NCBI GenBank assembly: GCA_963715995.1
Contig: OY970283.1
Coordinates: 372,001-436,000, forward strand
DNA: 64,000 nucleotides
Direction: 5' to 3'
Source of the DNA: DATBDN01 sp963715995
Lineage (GTDB): Bacteria; Actinomycetota; Thermoleophilia; Solirubrobacterales; Thermoleophilaceae
Positions 33,678 to 42,249 of this stretch are shown here, one piece after another. Positions within the stretch are counted from its first letter, which is position 1. Each line of letters opens with the position of its first letter. The translations under genes were made by a program, and so were the position numbers. The notes below the pieces were generated by a model. The model had not been told where the DNA came from. It saw only the letters and a program-made list of their open reading frames with translations, and searched no databases.

Positions 33678-34282
33678 AGCCGCCGCTTCGAATCCGGCTG
33701 TTCGGGCGCACGCTGTCGGCGATCGCCACGCGCGCGCCGTGGCTGTGGCGGTTCGTGCGCGGCCCGGTCCAGCGCTTCTGGAACCGCAGCGCCCGCGGCT
33801 GGGACGTAAACGAATCGCCGAACCGCATCCACGCGATGCAGGAGGCACTCGGTGAGGTAGGCCAGCCGCGCCGGATCCTCGAGGTCGGCTGCGGCACCGG
33901 CTCTGGCACGGCGGTCCTGAAGGCCCACTTCCCCCAGGCCGACGTGACGGGCGTAGATCTGTCGCCGGAGATGGTCAGGATTGCGACCGCCAAGGTCAGT
34001 GGGGTCAGGTTCGAGCCCGCCGACGCATCGCAGCTGCCGTTTGCCGATGCGAGCTTCGACCTGGTGGTGCAGAACAACGTGCCCGTGTACTTCGGCGAGC
34101 TGGCCCGCGTGCTCGCGCCGGGCGGGCGCGTGCTGATCACGAGCACCTTCGGCCCGGTCACGCCGTACTACACCCCGCACAGCGTGCTGCGCCGGCGCTT
34201 CGGCAAGCTCGGCTTCGGCGAGCAGCGCTCGGAACAGGCACCGCCGGGCGACTGGTTCAGCGCGCGCAAGGGCTCCGCCTAG
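33674..34282 (+). CDS. Class I SAM-dependent methyltransferase
   Basis: 202 residues from a GTG with a GAGGAGG ribosome-binding site upstream. SAM-binding motif I is ILEVGCGTGSGTAVL, motif II VTGVDLSPEMV, then FDLVVQNN and LAPGGRVLITS. A basic amphipathic N-terminus of about 45 residues may associate with the membrane. The substrate is unknown. Its stop TAG forms the first three bases of the hemB -10 element. Confidence 0.85.
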   Translation: MKPPLRIRLFGRTLSAIATRAPWLWRFVRGPVQRFWNRSARGWDVNESPNRIHAMQEALGEVGQPRRILEVGCGTGSGTAVLKAHFPQADVTGVDLSPEMVRIATAKVSGVRFEPADASQLPFADASFDLVVQNNVPVYFGELARVLAPGGRVLITSTFGPVTPYYTPHSVLRRRFGKLGFGEQRSEQAPPGDWFSARKGSA

Positions 34283-34285
34283 ACT
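34280..34285 (+). promoter_or_regulatory. -10 element TAGACT of hemB, overlapping the upstream stop
   Basis: TAGACT ends 9 bases before the hemB ATG. Its TAG is the stop codon of the methyltransferase gene. No Shine-Dalgarno sequence is visible. Confidence 0.6.
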
Positions 34286-34294
34286 CACGCTGCG

Positions 34295-35269
34295 ATGGCC
34301 TTCCCGGCTACCCGCATGCGCCGCCTGCGCGCCACCGGCGCCCTGCGCGGCCTGATTCGCGAGACGGAGCTCACGCCGTCGCACTTCGTCTACCCGATGT
34401 TCGTGGAGCTCGGCACCGAGTCGCGCAGCCCGATCGAGTCGATGCCGGGCGTTGACCGGATGTCGATCAACACCGCCGTCGAGGACGCCGGTGAGGCGTT
34501 CGAGCTCGGGGTACCGGCCGTGATGATCTTCGGCGTCCCCGCCGAGAAGGACGAGGCCGGCTCGGGCGCCTACGACGACGAGGGCGTCGCCCAGCTGGCT
34601 GTGCGAGCGATCAAGGAGGCCCATCCGGAGCTGCTCGTGTTCACCGATGTCTGCCTCTGCTCCTACACCACGAGCGGGCACTGCGGCGTCGTCAGGGCGG
34701 ACGGTGTGATCGACAACGACGTGACCGTCGAGCTGCTCGCGAAGACGGCTATCTCGCACGCCGCAGCGGGGGCCGACGCCGTCGCGCCGAGCGACATGAT
34801 GGACGGCCGCGTCCGGGCCCTGCGTGGGCAGCTCGACGCCGAAGGCCACGCCGAGACGCCGATCATCGCCTACTCGGCGAAGTTCGCCTCCGCTTACTAC
34901 GGGCCGTTCCGCGAGGCCGCCGACGCGACGCCGCAGTTCGGCGACCGCAAGAGTCACCAGATGGATCCCGCCAACGCCGACGAGGCGGTGCGCGAGGCAC
35001 TGCTCGACGTCGAGGAGGGCGCCGACGTGGTGATGGTCAAGCCGGCGCTGCCGTACCTCGACGTAATCCGCCGCATCAAGGAGGCCACGCGCGTGCCGGT
35101 GGCCGCCTACAACGTCTCGGGCGAGTACTCGATGCTCAAGGCAGCGGCGCAGAACGGCTGGCTGGACGAGCGTGCCGCGGTGCTGGAGACGCTCACCTCG
35201 ATTCGCCGCGCCGGCGCGGACATGATCCTGACCTACCACGCGAAGGAGGCCGCGCGATGGCTGGCGTAG
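34295..35269 (+). CDS. hemB: Delta-aminolevulinic acid dehydratase (porphobilinogen synthase)
   Basis: 324 residues. Condenses two 5-aminolevulinate molecules to porphobilinogen. SPIESMPGVDRMS is in the N-terminal part. The metal site is CLCSYTTSGHCG, a cysteine-rich zinc type. Catalytic lysines are in IIAYSAKFAS and VMVKPALPYLD, and YNVSGEYSM lies near the end. It overlaps the siroheme-decarboxylase-like gene by 13 bases, forming a heme gene run. Confidence 0.96.
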   Translation: MAFPATRMRRLRATGALRGLIRETELTPSHFVYPMFVELGTESRSPIESMPGVDRMSINTAVEDAGEAFELGVPAVMIFGVPAEKDEAGSGAYDDEGVAQLAVRAIKEAHPELLVFTDVCLCSYTTSGHCGVVRADGVIDNDVTVELLAKTAISHAAAGADAVAPSDMMDGRVRALRGQLDAEGHAETPIIAYSAKFASAYYGPFREAADATPQFGDRKSHQMDPANADEAVREALLDVEEGADVVMVKPALPYLDVIRRIKEATRVPVAAYNVSGEYSMLKAAAQNGWLDERAAVLETLTSIRRAGADMILTYHAKEAARWLA

Positions 35270-36345
35270 CGAAGCTGCCACAGCCGAAGGTGCGCTCGCG
35301 CGCGGGTGGATCGGCGATCCCGCTCGACGACCACGACAAGCGCCTGATGAACGTGATGCAGTCGAGCTTCCCGCTCCAGCAGGAGCCGTGGCCCGACATC
35401 GCAAGCCGCGCCGAGCTGCCCGTGGCCGACGCCATGAGCCGCGCTCAGCGCCTGCTCGACGGTCGCATCATTCGCGAGATCACGCCGATCTTCGACACGC
35501 GCGCTCTCGGCTACGAGTCGATGCTCGTCGCGGCGAAGGTCGACTCCGACAACCCGCAGCGCGCGGCCAAGATCGTCAACTCCCATCCCGGCGTCTCGCA
35601 CAACTACCTGCGCACGCACGAGTTCAACATGTGGTTCACGATCGCCACGCCGCCGGACTCCGAGCTCGGCCTCCAGGGCACGCTCGAGGTGATCGAGCGC
35701 CTGACGGGGGCGGAGTCGATCCGCCAGCTGCCCACGCTCGTTCTCTTCAAGATCAACATGAACCTGGAGATGGAGGGCGACACCGGCGATCTCGTGAAGC
35801 GCGTCGAGGCCGCGCCGCCGCGCGAGCTCGAGATGCAGCCCTACGACGACTTCGACGTCGCCGTCATCAAGGCGCTCCAGGGCCCGATGGCGGTCGCGGA
35901 GCGTCCCTACGACGAGGCGGCGGCAGCGCTCGGCGTGTCGCCGGCCAAGTTCCTCGAGCACCTCGAGGGGATGAAGGAGCGCAAGATCCTGCGCCGGGTC
36001 GCGGCGATCCTGTTCCACCGCCGCGCCGGCTTCTCGGCCAACGGCATGGGCGTCTGGCGCGTGCCCGAGGAGCAGGTCATGGACGTCGGCGGGCGCATGG
36101 CGGCCGTGCGCGGCATCTCCCACTGTTACCAGCGGCCCACCTACGCCGACTGGCCCTACAGCGTCTTCACGATGGCGCACGGCCGCTCGAAGCACGAGTG
36201 CGACGCCATCCTCGACTCGATCGCGGACATGTCCGGCCTCCACGGCCAGGATCGGGCGACGCTCTACTCGAGCACCGAGTACAAGAAGATCCGCCTGCAC
36301 TACTTCACGCCCGATTACGCGGAGTGGGAGAAGGCAAACTCCTGA
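35257..36345 (+). CDS. Fused AhbA-AhbB/NirDLGH-like siroheme decarboxylase
   Basis: 362 residues with two Lrp/AsnC-like halves. The first (about 25-180) has LLDGRIIREITPIFD and GVSHNYLRTHEFNMWFTI. The second (about 195-355) repeats the plan with RRAGFSANGMGVWRV and SHCYQRPTYADWPYSVFTM followed by AHGRS. The HCYxRP...WPY...MxHG signature is that of the AhbA/AhbB and NirD/L/G/H proteins, which decarboxylate siroheme. It is easily mis-annotated as an Lrp regulator. Placement between hemB and hemL supports a tetrapyrrole role; the actual pathway is inference. Confidence 0.82.
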   Translation: MAGVAKLPQPKVRSRAGGSAIPLDDHDKRLMNVMQSSFPLQQEPWPDIASRAELPVADAMSRAQRLLDGRIIREITPIFDTRALGYESMLVAAKVDSDNPQRAAKIVNSHPGVSHNYLRTHEFNMWFTIATPPDSELGLQGTLEVIERLTGAESIRQLPTLVLFKINMNLEMEGDTGDLVKRVEAAPPRELEMQPYDDFDVAVIKALQGPMAVAERPYDEAAAALGVSPAKFLEHLEGMKERKILRRVAAILFHRRAGFSANGMGVWRVPEEQVMDVGGRMAAVRGISHCYQRPTYADWPYSVFTMAHGRSKHECDAILDSIADMSGLHGQDRATLYSSTEYKKIRLHYFTPDYAEWEKANS

Positions 36346-37568
36346 CCGGCCTCTACGCGGAGGCCCTGAAGGTCATTCCGGGCGGCGTCAACTCGCCGGT
36401 CCGGTCGATGGCCGCGATCGGCCGCGACCCGATCTTCATCGAGCGCGGCGAGGGCGCCGAGCTGGTCGACACCGACGGCAAGCGCTACGTCGACTGGGTC
36501 TGCTCGTGGGGCCCGCTGATCGCAGGCCATGCCCATCCCGACGTCGTCGGTGCCGTGCAGGAAGCCGCGGGCCTCGGCACCAGCTACGGCGCGCCGACCG
36601 CGCGCGAGGTCGAGCTGGCCCAGGCGATCGCCGAGCGGATGCCGTCGGTCGAGATGGTGCGGCTCGTGAACTCGGGCACCGAGGCGACCATGAGCGCGCT
36701 GCGCGTGGCCCGCGCCGCCACCGGCCGCGACCGCATCGTCAAGTTCGCCGGCCACTACCACGGCCACGTCGACGGGCTGCTCGCCCAGGCGGGATCGGGG
36801 CTTGCCACCGCCGGCATCCCGGCGTCGCCGGGCGTCACACGTGCACAGGCCGCCGACACGGCGATCGCCACCTGGAACGACCGCGCTTCGGTTGAGGCGG
36901 TGCTCGACGACAGCGTCGCCGCGATCGTCTGCGAGCCGCTGCCGGCCAACATGGGGCTGGTCCCCGCCGCGCACGGCTTTCTCGACTTCCTGCGCGAGGC
37001 TTCCGAGCGCGTCGGCGCGCTGTTCGTGGTCGACGAGGTGATCTCCGGCTTCCGCTGCGGGCTCGAACGCCCCGAGGCCGACCTGGTGATCATGGGCAAG
37101 GTCATCGGCGGCGGCCTGCCGCTGGCGGCCTACGGCGGCCGCGCGGAGCTGATGCGGCTGGTGGCTCCGGCCGGCGACGTCTACCAGGCCGGGACGCTGT
37201 CGGGGAACCCGCTCGCCACGGCCGCCGGCCTGGCCACGCTGCGGCTGCTCGACCCGGACGCCTACCTGCGCCTCGACGCGACCACGGCCAAGCTGGCCGA
37301 GGGCCTCGCCCAGCTGGACGAGCGCGTGAGCGTGGTCTCGCGCCAGGGGCTCGTGACGCCGTTTTTCCGCGCAGGTGCGCCGCGCGACTACGAGGACGCG
37401 AAGCAGTGCGACGTCGAGGCCTACGCCGCCTTCGCGCGCGGGCTGCTGGAGCGCGGCGTCTACCCGCCCGCCTCGCAGTTCGAGGCCTGGTTCCCGTCAC
37501 TTGCACACACCGACGCGCACGTCGAGCAGACGATCGCGGCCGCCAAGGCTGCACTCTCCGAGCTGTGA
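36324..37568 (+). CDS. hemL: Glutamate-1-semialdehyde 2,1-aminomutase
   Basis: About 414 residues from GTG 36324. A PLP enzyme converting glutamate-1-semialdehyde to 5-aminolevulinate. Conserved: IPGGVNSPVRS, VNSGTEATMSALRVAR, FAGHYHGHVDGLL, FVVDEVISGFR, and IMGKVIGGGLPLAAYGG with the PLP lysine. An alternative start is CTG 36342, which overlaps the previous stop as CTGA and would give a more typical N-terminus. It shows that the cell makes 5-aminolevulinate by the C5 route. Confidence 0.95.
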   Translation: MGEGKLLTGLYAEALKVIPGGVNSPVRSMAAIGRDPIFIERGEGAELVDTDGKRYVDWVCSWGPLIAGHAHPDVVGAVQEAAGLGTSYGAPTAREVELAQAIAERMPSVEMVRLVNSGTEATMSALRVARAATGRDRIVKFAGHYHGHVDGLLAQAGSGLATAGIPASPGVTRAQAADTAIATWNDRASVEAVLDDSVAAIVCEPLPANMGLVPAAHGFLDFLREASERVGALFVVDEVISGFRCGLERPEADLVIMGKVIGGGLPLAAYGGRAELMRLVAPAGDVYQAGTLSGNPLATAAGLATLRLLDPDAYLRLDATTAKLAEGLAQLDERVSVVSRQGLVTPFFRAGAPRDYEDAKQCDVEAYAAFARGLLERGVYPPASQFEAWFPSLAHTDAHVEQTIAAAKAALSEL

Positions 37569-37903
37569 GCGCGCTGCCCGAAGTGCAGGAAGCGGCTGAG
37601 CCGGCCATCGCCGCGCACGCCGTCGCGGGGCGCGACGGGCGCTTCGGCGACTTCGTGCTCGAGGCGGTTCACGAGGGCTACCTGATGCACTACGGGCAGC
37701 CCGCCGGCTTCGAGGGGATGGACGACGATCTGGCGCTGCTTGCAGGCGATTCGCTCTACGCGCTGGGCCTCGCGCGGCTCGCGGCGGCGGGCGACCTGGA
37801 TGCCGTGGCCTTACTTGCTGACCTCATCACGAACTGTGCGAAGGCGCACGCAGAGGGCGACGAGGCCGCGGCAGGGGACCTGTGGAGCAGGGCGTCGCTG
37901 TAA
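37565..37903 (+). CDS. Small hypothetical protein after hemL
   Basis: 112 residues from a GTG overlapping the hemL stop. Helical, acidic and Ala-rich, with VLEAVHEGYLMHYGQPAGFEG and DDLALLAGDSLYALGLARL. No transmembrane segment or catalytic motif. Its coupling to hemL on one side and closeness to the bc-complex genes on the other suggest a role in heme or respiratory-complex biogenesis, but I do not recognise the family. Its TAA stop is part of the next -10 element. Confidence 0.7.
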   Translation: MSALPEVQEAAEPAIAAHAVAGRDGRFGDFVLEAVHEGYLMHYGQPAGFEGMDDDLALLAGDSLYALGLARLAAAGDLDAVALLADLITNCAKAHAEGDEAAAGDLWSRASL

Positions 37904-37906
37904 AGT
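37901..37906 (+). promoter_or_regulatory. -10 element TAAAGT of qcrABC, overlapping the upstream stop
   Basis: TAAAGT ends 12 bases before the Rieske ATG. Its TAA is the stop codon of the preceding 112-residue gene. Confidence 0.5.
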
Positions 37907-37918
37907 CCGGCGCCGTCG

Positions 37919-38578
37919 ATGGCTGCTGCTCCCAAGAAACGGAAGTCGCCCTACACGGCAGACCGCAACACGCCGGGCGCCTTCCAGGGCGAGACGGTCA
38001 CGCGGCGCAACCTCATGACGGGTGGCGCGATGGCCGTCGGCGGCCTGGCCTCCGCCGCGTTCGGGCTGCCGGCACTGGGCTTCGCGCTGGGTCCCAACTT
38101 CAGCCGCACCGAGCCGCACCACTGGCAGGACGTCGGCCCCGAGGCCGACTTCAACGGCCAGACCTACACGGTCAAGACGATCGACCTGGTCGCCAACGTC
38201 GGCGACAGCGGCAAGGGCACGGTCTACGTCCGCAAGTTCAACAAGGCGATCGACGGGACCAAGAACAGCGATCTTCCGTACGTCGCGATCTCCAACCGCT
38301 GCATGCACCTGGGCTGTCCGGTCCGCTACATCCAGGCGGCGCAGCGCTTCATCTGCCCGTGTCACGGCGGCGTCTACGGCCCGCTCGGGCAGGTCTCGGG
38401 TGGCCCGCCGGTGCGCCCGCTCGATCGCTTCTACACGAAGGTCGAGAAGGGCCGCGTGTTTGTCGGCGCGCGCTTCTCACTCGACTCGCACTTCAGGCGC
38501 TTCCCGCATCCGCGTGACCCGTCCAACCACATCGACGGGCTCTGGAAGTACCTCTACCCGGCGAGGCCGACCACCTGA
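37919..38578 (+). CDS. qcrA: Rieske iron-sulfur subunit of the cytochrome bc complex
   Basis: 219 residues. A twin-arginine-like TRRNLM precedes one hydrophobic anchor (about residues 34-58). The 2Fe-2S site is CMHLGC (Cys128, His130) and CPCHGG (Cys146, His149), with Cys133 and Cys148 placed for the stabilising disulfide. It takes electrons from menaquinol and passes them to cytochrome c. The stop overlaps the qcrB ATG by one base. Tat genes for its likely export are at 42894-43842. Confidence 0.93.
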   Translation: MAAAPKKRKSPYTADRNTPGAFQGETVTRRNLMTGGAMAVGGLASAAFGLPALGFALGPNFSRTEPHHWQDVGPEADFNGQTYTVKTIDLVANVGDSGKGTVYVRKFNKAIDGTKNSDLPYVAISNRCMHLGCPVRYIQAAQRFICPCHGGVYGPLGQVSGGPPVRPLDRFYTKVEKGRVFVGARFSLDSHFRRFPHPRDPSNHIDGLWKYLYPARPTT

Positions 38579-39396
38579 TGCCGAAGATCAAGCTCCCCAA
38601 GCCACCCGGCCCGCGCCGCACTCCGCCCCGTCCGGGCAGCGGCAACGGAAACGGCAACGGCAACGGCGGCAAGCCGACCGCGAAGGACAAGGCCGCCGAG
38701 ACCGGCATCGCCACGCTCGGGTGGCTCGACGAGCGCACCGGCGCCTCACCGTTCCTGCGCGGCTTCCTCTACCGCAAGGTCCCGAAGGGAACCAACTGGT
38801 TCTACACGCTGGGCTCGGCGTCGATGTTCGCCTTCCTCAACCAGGCGGTCACGGGCGTGTTCCTGGCGATGTACTACGACCCCAACCCGACCAAGGCATA
38901 CGACTCGGCGCGCCACATCACCGACGACGTGTGGCTCGGGGCGTTCGTGCGCGGCATGCACAAGTGGGGATCGACGGTCATGGTCCTGCTCGTCTTCATG
39001 CACATGGGCCGCACGTTCTTCTTCGGCGCGTACAAGTACCCGCGCGAGCTGAACTGGCTGATCGGCTTCGTCCTGCTGCTGCTGACGATGCTGATGTCGT
39101 TCACGGGCTACCTGCTGCCGTTCGACCAGCGCTCCTACTGGGCGTCGATCGTCGGCATCAACCTGAACTCCTCCGGGCCGATCGTCGGGCCGTACCTGGC
39201 CGACTTCCTGAGAGCGGGGTCCGAGTTCACCTCGGTCACCTTGTCGCGCTTCTATGCGATCCACATGCTGCTGATCCCCGGCGCCATCGCGGCGATGATC
39301 GGCGCGCACCTGTATCTCGTGTCCAAGCTCGGCACCACCGCGCCGCCGTGGCTCAAGGCTGAGAAGGCCAAAGAGCTGGCCCGGGAAGAGGTCTAG
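38578..39396 (+). CDS. qcrB: Cytochrome b (N-terminal, b6-like) subunit
   Basis: 272 residues. A Pro/Gly/Asn-rich N-terminus (GNGNGNGNGG) precedes a four-helix cytochrome b6-type core. Histidines in RGMHKWG and LVFMHMGR and in YAIHMLL and GAHLYLV are the expected ligands of the two b hemes. It is the short b6-like form, with the remaining helices on the next gene, as in Firmicute QcrB/QcrC and b6f complexes. Confidence 0.92.
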   Translation: MPKIKLPKPPGPRRTPPRPGSGNGNGNGNGGKPTAKDKAAETGIATLGWLDERTGASPFLRGFLYRKVPKGTNWFYTLGSASMFAFLNQAVTGVFLAMYYDPNPTKAYDSARHITDDVWLGAFVRGMHKWGSTVMVLLVFMHMGRTFFFGAYKYPRELNWLIGFVLLLLTMLMSFTGYLLPFDQRSYWASIVGINLNSSGPIVGPYLADFLRAGSEFTSVTLSRFYAIHMLLIPGAIAAMIGAHLYLVSKLGTTAPPWLKAEKAKELAREEV

Positions 39397-39401
39397 CCGG
39401 A

Positions 39402-40112
39402 ATGGACGCCCGCGAGAAGGAGCAGTACCTCCGCGAGTACTACATCCTGAAGTCGAAGGGGAAGCCGTTCTTCCCCTACGCGGTCTTCAAGGACGGAGCG
39501 ATGGCGTGCATCGTCATGCTCGTAATCGTCCTGATGTCGATCTTCCTCGGCGCCGAGCTCGGCCCGAAGGCCGACCCGACCTCGACCACCTACACCCCTC
39601 GGCCCGAGTGGTACTACTTCTTCCTCTTCGAGCTGCTGCGCGTGATCAAGCCGCCGGCGCTGGTGTTCATCGCGACGGTGGGCGTGCCGACGATCGCGAT
39701 GGTGCTGCTCGTCCTCCTGCCGTTCATCGACCGCAACCCGAACCGGCATCCGTTCCAGCGCCCGGTCGCGATGCTGGCCGGCATCCTCACCATCTCCGCG
39801 ATGGCCTACCTGACGGTGCTGGGGGCGGTGGCGGGCTCACCAACCGAGATCGACATGAAGGTCGCGCCCCAATACGTGAAGGGCAAAGACGTTGCTGCGT
39901 CCTCGGGCTGTCTTGGCTGCCACAAGATCGGCGAGAACGGCAACGCCTGCCCGGGACCGCCGTTGACCCAGATCGGCTCGCGGCTTGGCCGCCAGGCCAT
40001 TGCGCGGACGCTGCTCAATCCAACGCCGCCGATGCCGGCCTTCACCGCGCTCCAGAGGCAGAACCCGCAGAAGTTCAACGAGCTCGTCAACTTCCTGTCG
40101 AGCCTGAAGTAG
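39402..40112 (+). CDS. qcrC: Fused subunit IV-cytochrome c of the menaquinol:cytochrome c reductase
   Basis: 236 residues. The first 140 residues hold three membrane helices and the PEWYYF signature (68-73) of subunit IV (the C-terminal part of cytochrome b). A small cytochrome c domain follows, with heme attachment CLGCH (170-174) and a likely axial Met in PPMPAFTAL. This is the Bacillus-type QcrC layout rather than the di-heme QcrC of mycobacteria and corynebacteria. Confidence 0.9.
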   Translation: MDAREKEQYLREYYILKSKGKPFFPYAVFKDGAMACIVMLVIVLMSIFLGAELGPKADPTSTTYTPRPEWYYFFLFELLRVIKPPALVFIATVGVPTIAMVLLVLLPFIDRNPNRHPFQRPVAMLAGILTISAMAYLTVLGAVAGSPTEIDMKVAPQYVKGKDVAASSGCLGCHKIGENGNACPGPPLTQIGSRLGRQAIARTLLNPTPPMPAFTALQRQNPQKFNELVNFLSSLK

Positions 40113-40122
40113 GCCTCTTGGC

Positions 40123-40809
40123 ATGAGCTCCGCCGGGCGCCTCGCCGAGCCACAGGTCGAGGCGATGTTCGACCGCATCGCGTCGGTCTACGACCTCATG
40201 AACTCGGTCATGACGGCCGGGATGCACCAGCGCTGGCGCGAGCGCGCGGTCGATCTGGCGGCCGTCGGCCCAGGCTCGCGCGCGCTCGACGTGGCCACCG
40301 GCACGGGCGACCTGGCGATCGCGCTGCGTGCGCGCGGAGCCGACGTCGTCGGCATGGACTTCTCCGAGAAGATGCTCGCGATCGCGCGCGGCAAGGCGCC
40401 GGGGATCGAGTTCCGTGCCGGGAACGCCTTGGCGCTGGAGTTCGGCGACGACGAGTTCGACGCGGCCACGGTCGGCTTCGGCGCGCGCAACTTCGACGAC
40501 CTCGACCAGGGCCTGCGCGAGATGGCGCGCGTGGTCAAGCCGGGCGGCCGCGTGGTGGTGCTGGAGATCACGACGCCGCAGAAGCCGCCGCTGTCGTTCT
40601 TCTTCCGCGCATGGTTCGACTCGGTGGTGCCGCTGATCGGGCGCATCGCAGGCGATCCCGACGCCTACGAGTACCTGCCGAACTCGGTCAAGCGCTTCCC
40701 GGGCCCGCGCGACCTAGGCGCCAAGATGGCCGCGGTCGGGATGCGCGACGTGCGCTGGATTCTCACGGCGGGGGGCATCATCGCGATCCATTCGGGGACC
40801 GTCGAGTGA
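40123..40809 (+). CDS. menG: Demethylmenaquinone methyltransferase
   Basis: 228 residues. UbiE/MenG family: FDRIASVYDLMN at the N-terminus, SAM loop DVATGTGDLAIAL, MDFSEKML, VGFGARNFDD and a late YEYLPNSVKRFP. It methylates demethylmenaquinone to menaquinone, the quinol used by the bc complex just upstream. It is coupled to the prenyl synthase gene as GTGA. Confidence 0.93.
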   Translation: MSSAGRLAEPQVEAMFDRIASVYDLMNSVMTAGMHQRWRERAVDLAAVGPGSRALDVATGTGDLAIALRARGADVVGMDFSEKMLAIARGKAPGIEFRAGNALALEFGDDEFDAATVGFGARNFDDLDQGLREMARVVKPGGRVVVLEITTPQKPPLSFFFRAWFDSVVPLIGRIAGDPDAYEYLPNSVKRFPGPRDLGAKMAAVGMRDVRWILTAGGIIAIHSGTVE

Positions 40810-41771
40810 CCACCCACGTGCAGCCCGTGCTCGAGCTGGCGGGCGAGCACGTCGCGCGGCTGCTGGCGCAGACGGAGACGCTGCTCGAAGAGGTCGCGAC
40901 GGGCCATGGCGAGGCGCTCGCAGCGCACGTCTCGGAGACGCTTGCCGCGGGTGGCAAGCGACTGCGGCCGGTGCTCGTGTTCGTCTGCGCCGGGACCGCC
41001 GAGTCGCCGGAGCTGGTGCGCGCCGGCGCGGCCGTGGAGCTGCTCCACATGGCCACCCTCGTGCACGACGACGTGCTCGACCGCGCGCCGATGCGCCGCG
41101 GTCGCCCGACGGTCTTCTGGAGCTCGGGCCGCGAGGCGGCGACCGCCACCGGCGACTTCCTGTTCTCGCGGGCGTTCGCGCAGCTGGCGGCCAGCGGCAG
41201 CGCGCCGGCGGTCCGGGCGCTGTCCGAGGCATCGTCGGCGCTGGCGCGCGGCGAGCTGGCACAGCGCGAGGACGCTTTCGCAGCGGAGGTGACGGAGGCG
41301 CGCTATTTCGAGCGCGCCACGCTCAAGACCGGGAAGCTGTTCGAGGCCGCCTGCCGGCTCGGCGCGCTGCTCGGCGACCCTGGCGAGGCATCAGCGGACG
41401 CACTCGGCCGCTTCGGCGACCGGATCGGCCTGGCATTCCAGGTCTTCGACGACGTACTGGACCTCTCCGGCCCGGCCGACCAGACCGGCAAGAGCCGCGG
41501 GACCGACCTGCTCGACGGCACGGTCACGCTCCCGGTCATCTACGCGCGCGAGGAGGAACCCTCACTCGCGACGGAGCGTCCCCGGACTACGAGCGAGGCG
41601 GAGGCGCTCTGCGACCGGATCGCCGCGACCGGCGGCCTGGAGCGGGCGCGCTCGCGGGCACAGGAGCTCGTGGCGGAGGCGAAGGGCATCCTCAGCGCGG
41701 TCCAGCTGGCAGACAACCAGCGGGCAGCACTCGTGCTGGTAGCGGACGGAGTCGTCGAGCGCTACAGCTGA
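40806..41771 (+). CDS. Polyprenyl diphosphate synthase
   Basis: 321 residues from GTG. Trans-prenyltransferase with GGKRLRPVLV, the first Asp-rich motif in LVHDDVLDRAPMRRG and the second in FQVFDDVLDLSG. It probably makes the long side chain of menaquinone, given the adjoining menG, although a heptaprenyl or octaprenyl length cannot be read from the sequence. The stop is 8 bases from the convergent zinc-ribbon gene. Confidence 0.9.
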   Translation: MTTHVQPVLELAGEHVARLLAQTETLLEEVATGHGEALAAHVSETLAAGGKRLRPVLVFVCAGTAESPELVRAGAAVELLHMATLVHDDVLDRAPMRRGRPTVFWSSGREAATATGDFLFSRAFAQLAASGSAPAVRALSEASSALARGELAQREDAFAAEVTEARYFERATLKTGKLFEAACRLGALLGDPGEASADALGRFGDRIGLAFQVFDDVLDLSGPADQTGKSRGTDLLDGTVTLPVIYAREEEPSLATERPRTTSEAEALCDRIAATGGLERARSRAQELVAEAKGILSAVQLADNQRAALVLVADGVVERYS

Positions 41772-41778
41772 GCTGGGC

Positions 41779-42201
41779 TCAGAAGTCGGCCGGAAGGACC
41801 GCGCCGGCGTCGAGCGCCTTTGCGAAGCGCTCGACCTCGTCCTCCATGTTGGAGGAGACGAGCGCCCTGTAGTCCGCGAGCAGCAGGTCGATGCCACGGT
41901 CGAGCTCGTCGTCGAAGGCCTCGACGACGTCCTGGTGGAAGGTGCCCTCGCCGCGCCACTCGCAGTTCGGACAGCGAAGCTCGACTTCCCAGTGCTCGGG
42001 GCCCGCCTCGTGCCAGTCGGTCGGGTAGACCAGGTCCGAGTCGCACTCGAGGCAGACGTGGAGCGGGATGTCGCCGGTGGGAGCGCCGGGCTCCGGCGGC
42101 GCCGCCTGATCAGCGAAGTAGAGGACGTCGATCGACTTGCCGCTGGGCAGCGTCACGCGCTTGACGTGTGGCTCCTGGCTGTTGTCCCCGCGATCGACCA
42201 T
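41779..42201 (-). CDS. Hypothetical zinc-ribbon protein
   Basis: 140 residues. CLECDSDLVYP and CPNCEWRGEG form a two-CxxC zinc ribbon (about residues 50-90), and the C-terminal part is acidic and helical. No transmembrane helix. It may bind nucleic acid or protein; I do not recognise a named family. ATG 42201 has an AGGGAG upstream as ribosome-binding site. Confidence 0.75.
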   Translation of the reverse strand: MVDRGDNSQEPHVKRVTLPSGKSIDVLYFADQAAPPEPGAPTGDIPLHVCLECDSDLVYPTDWHEAGPEHWEVELRCPNCEWRGEGTFHQDVVEAFDDELDRGIDLLLADYRALVSSNMEDEVERFAKALDAGAVLPADF

Positions 42202-42249
42202 TCGGCTCCCTGTCCGGCCTATCGGCACGGCCCGGGAACCCCTTGAGCC

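Noticed and set aside
35257..36345. Lrp/AsnC transcription regulator
   Set aside because: The paired HCYxRP...WPY signature, the two-half fusion and the hem context fit siroheme decarboxylases better than DNA-binding regulators.
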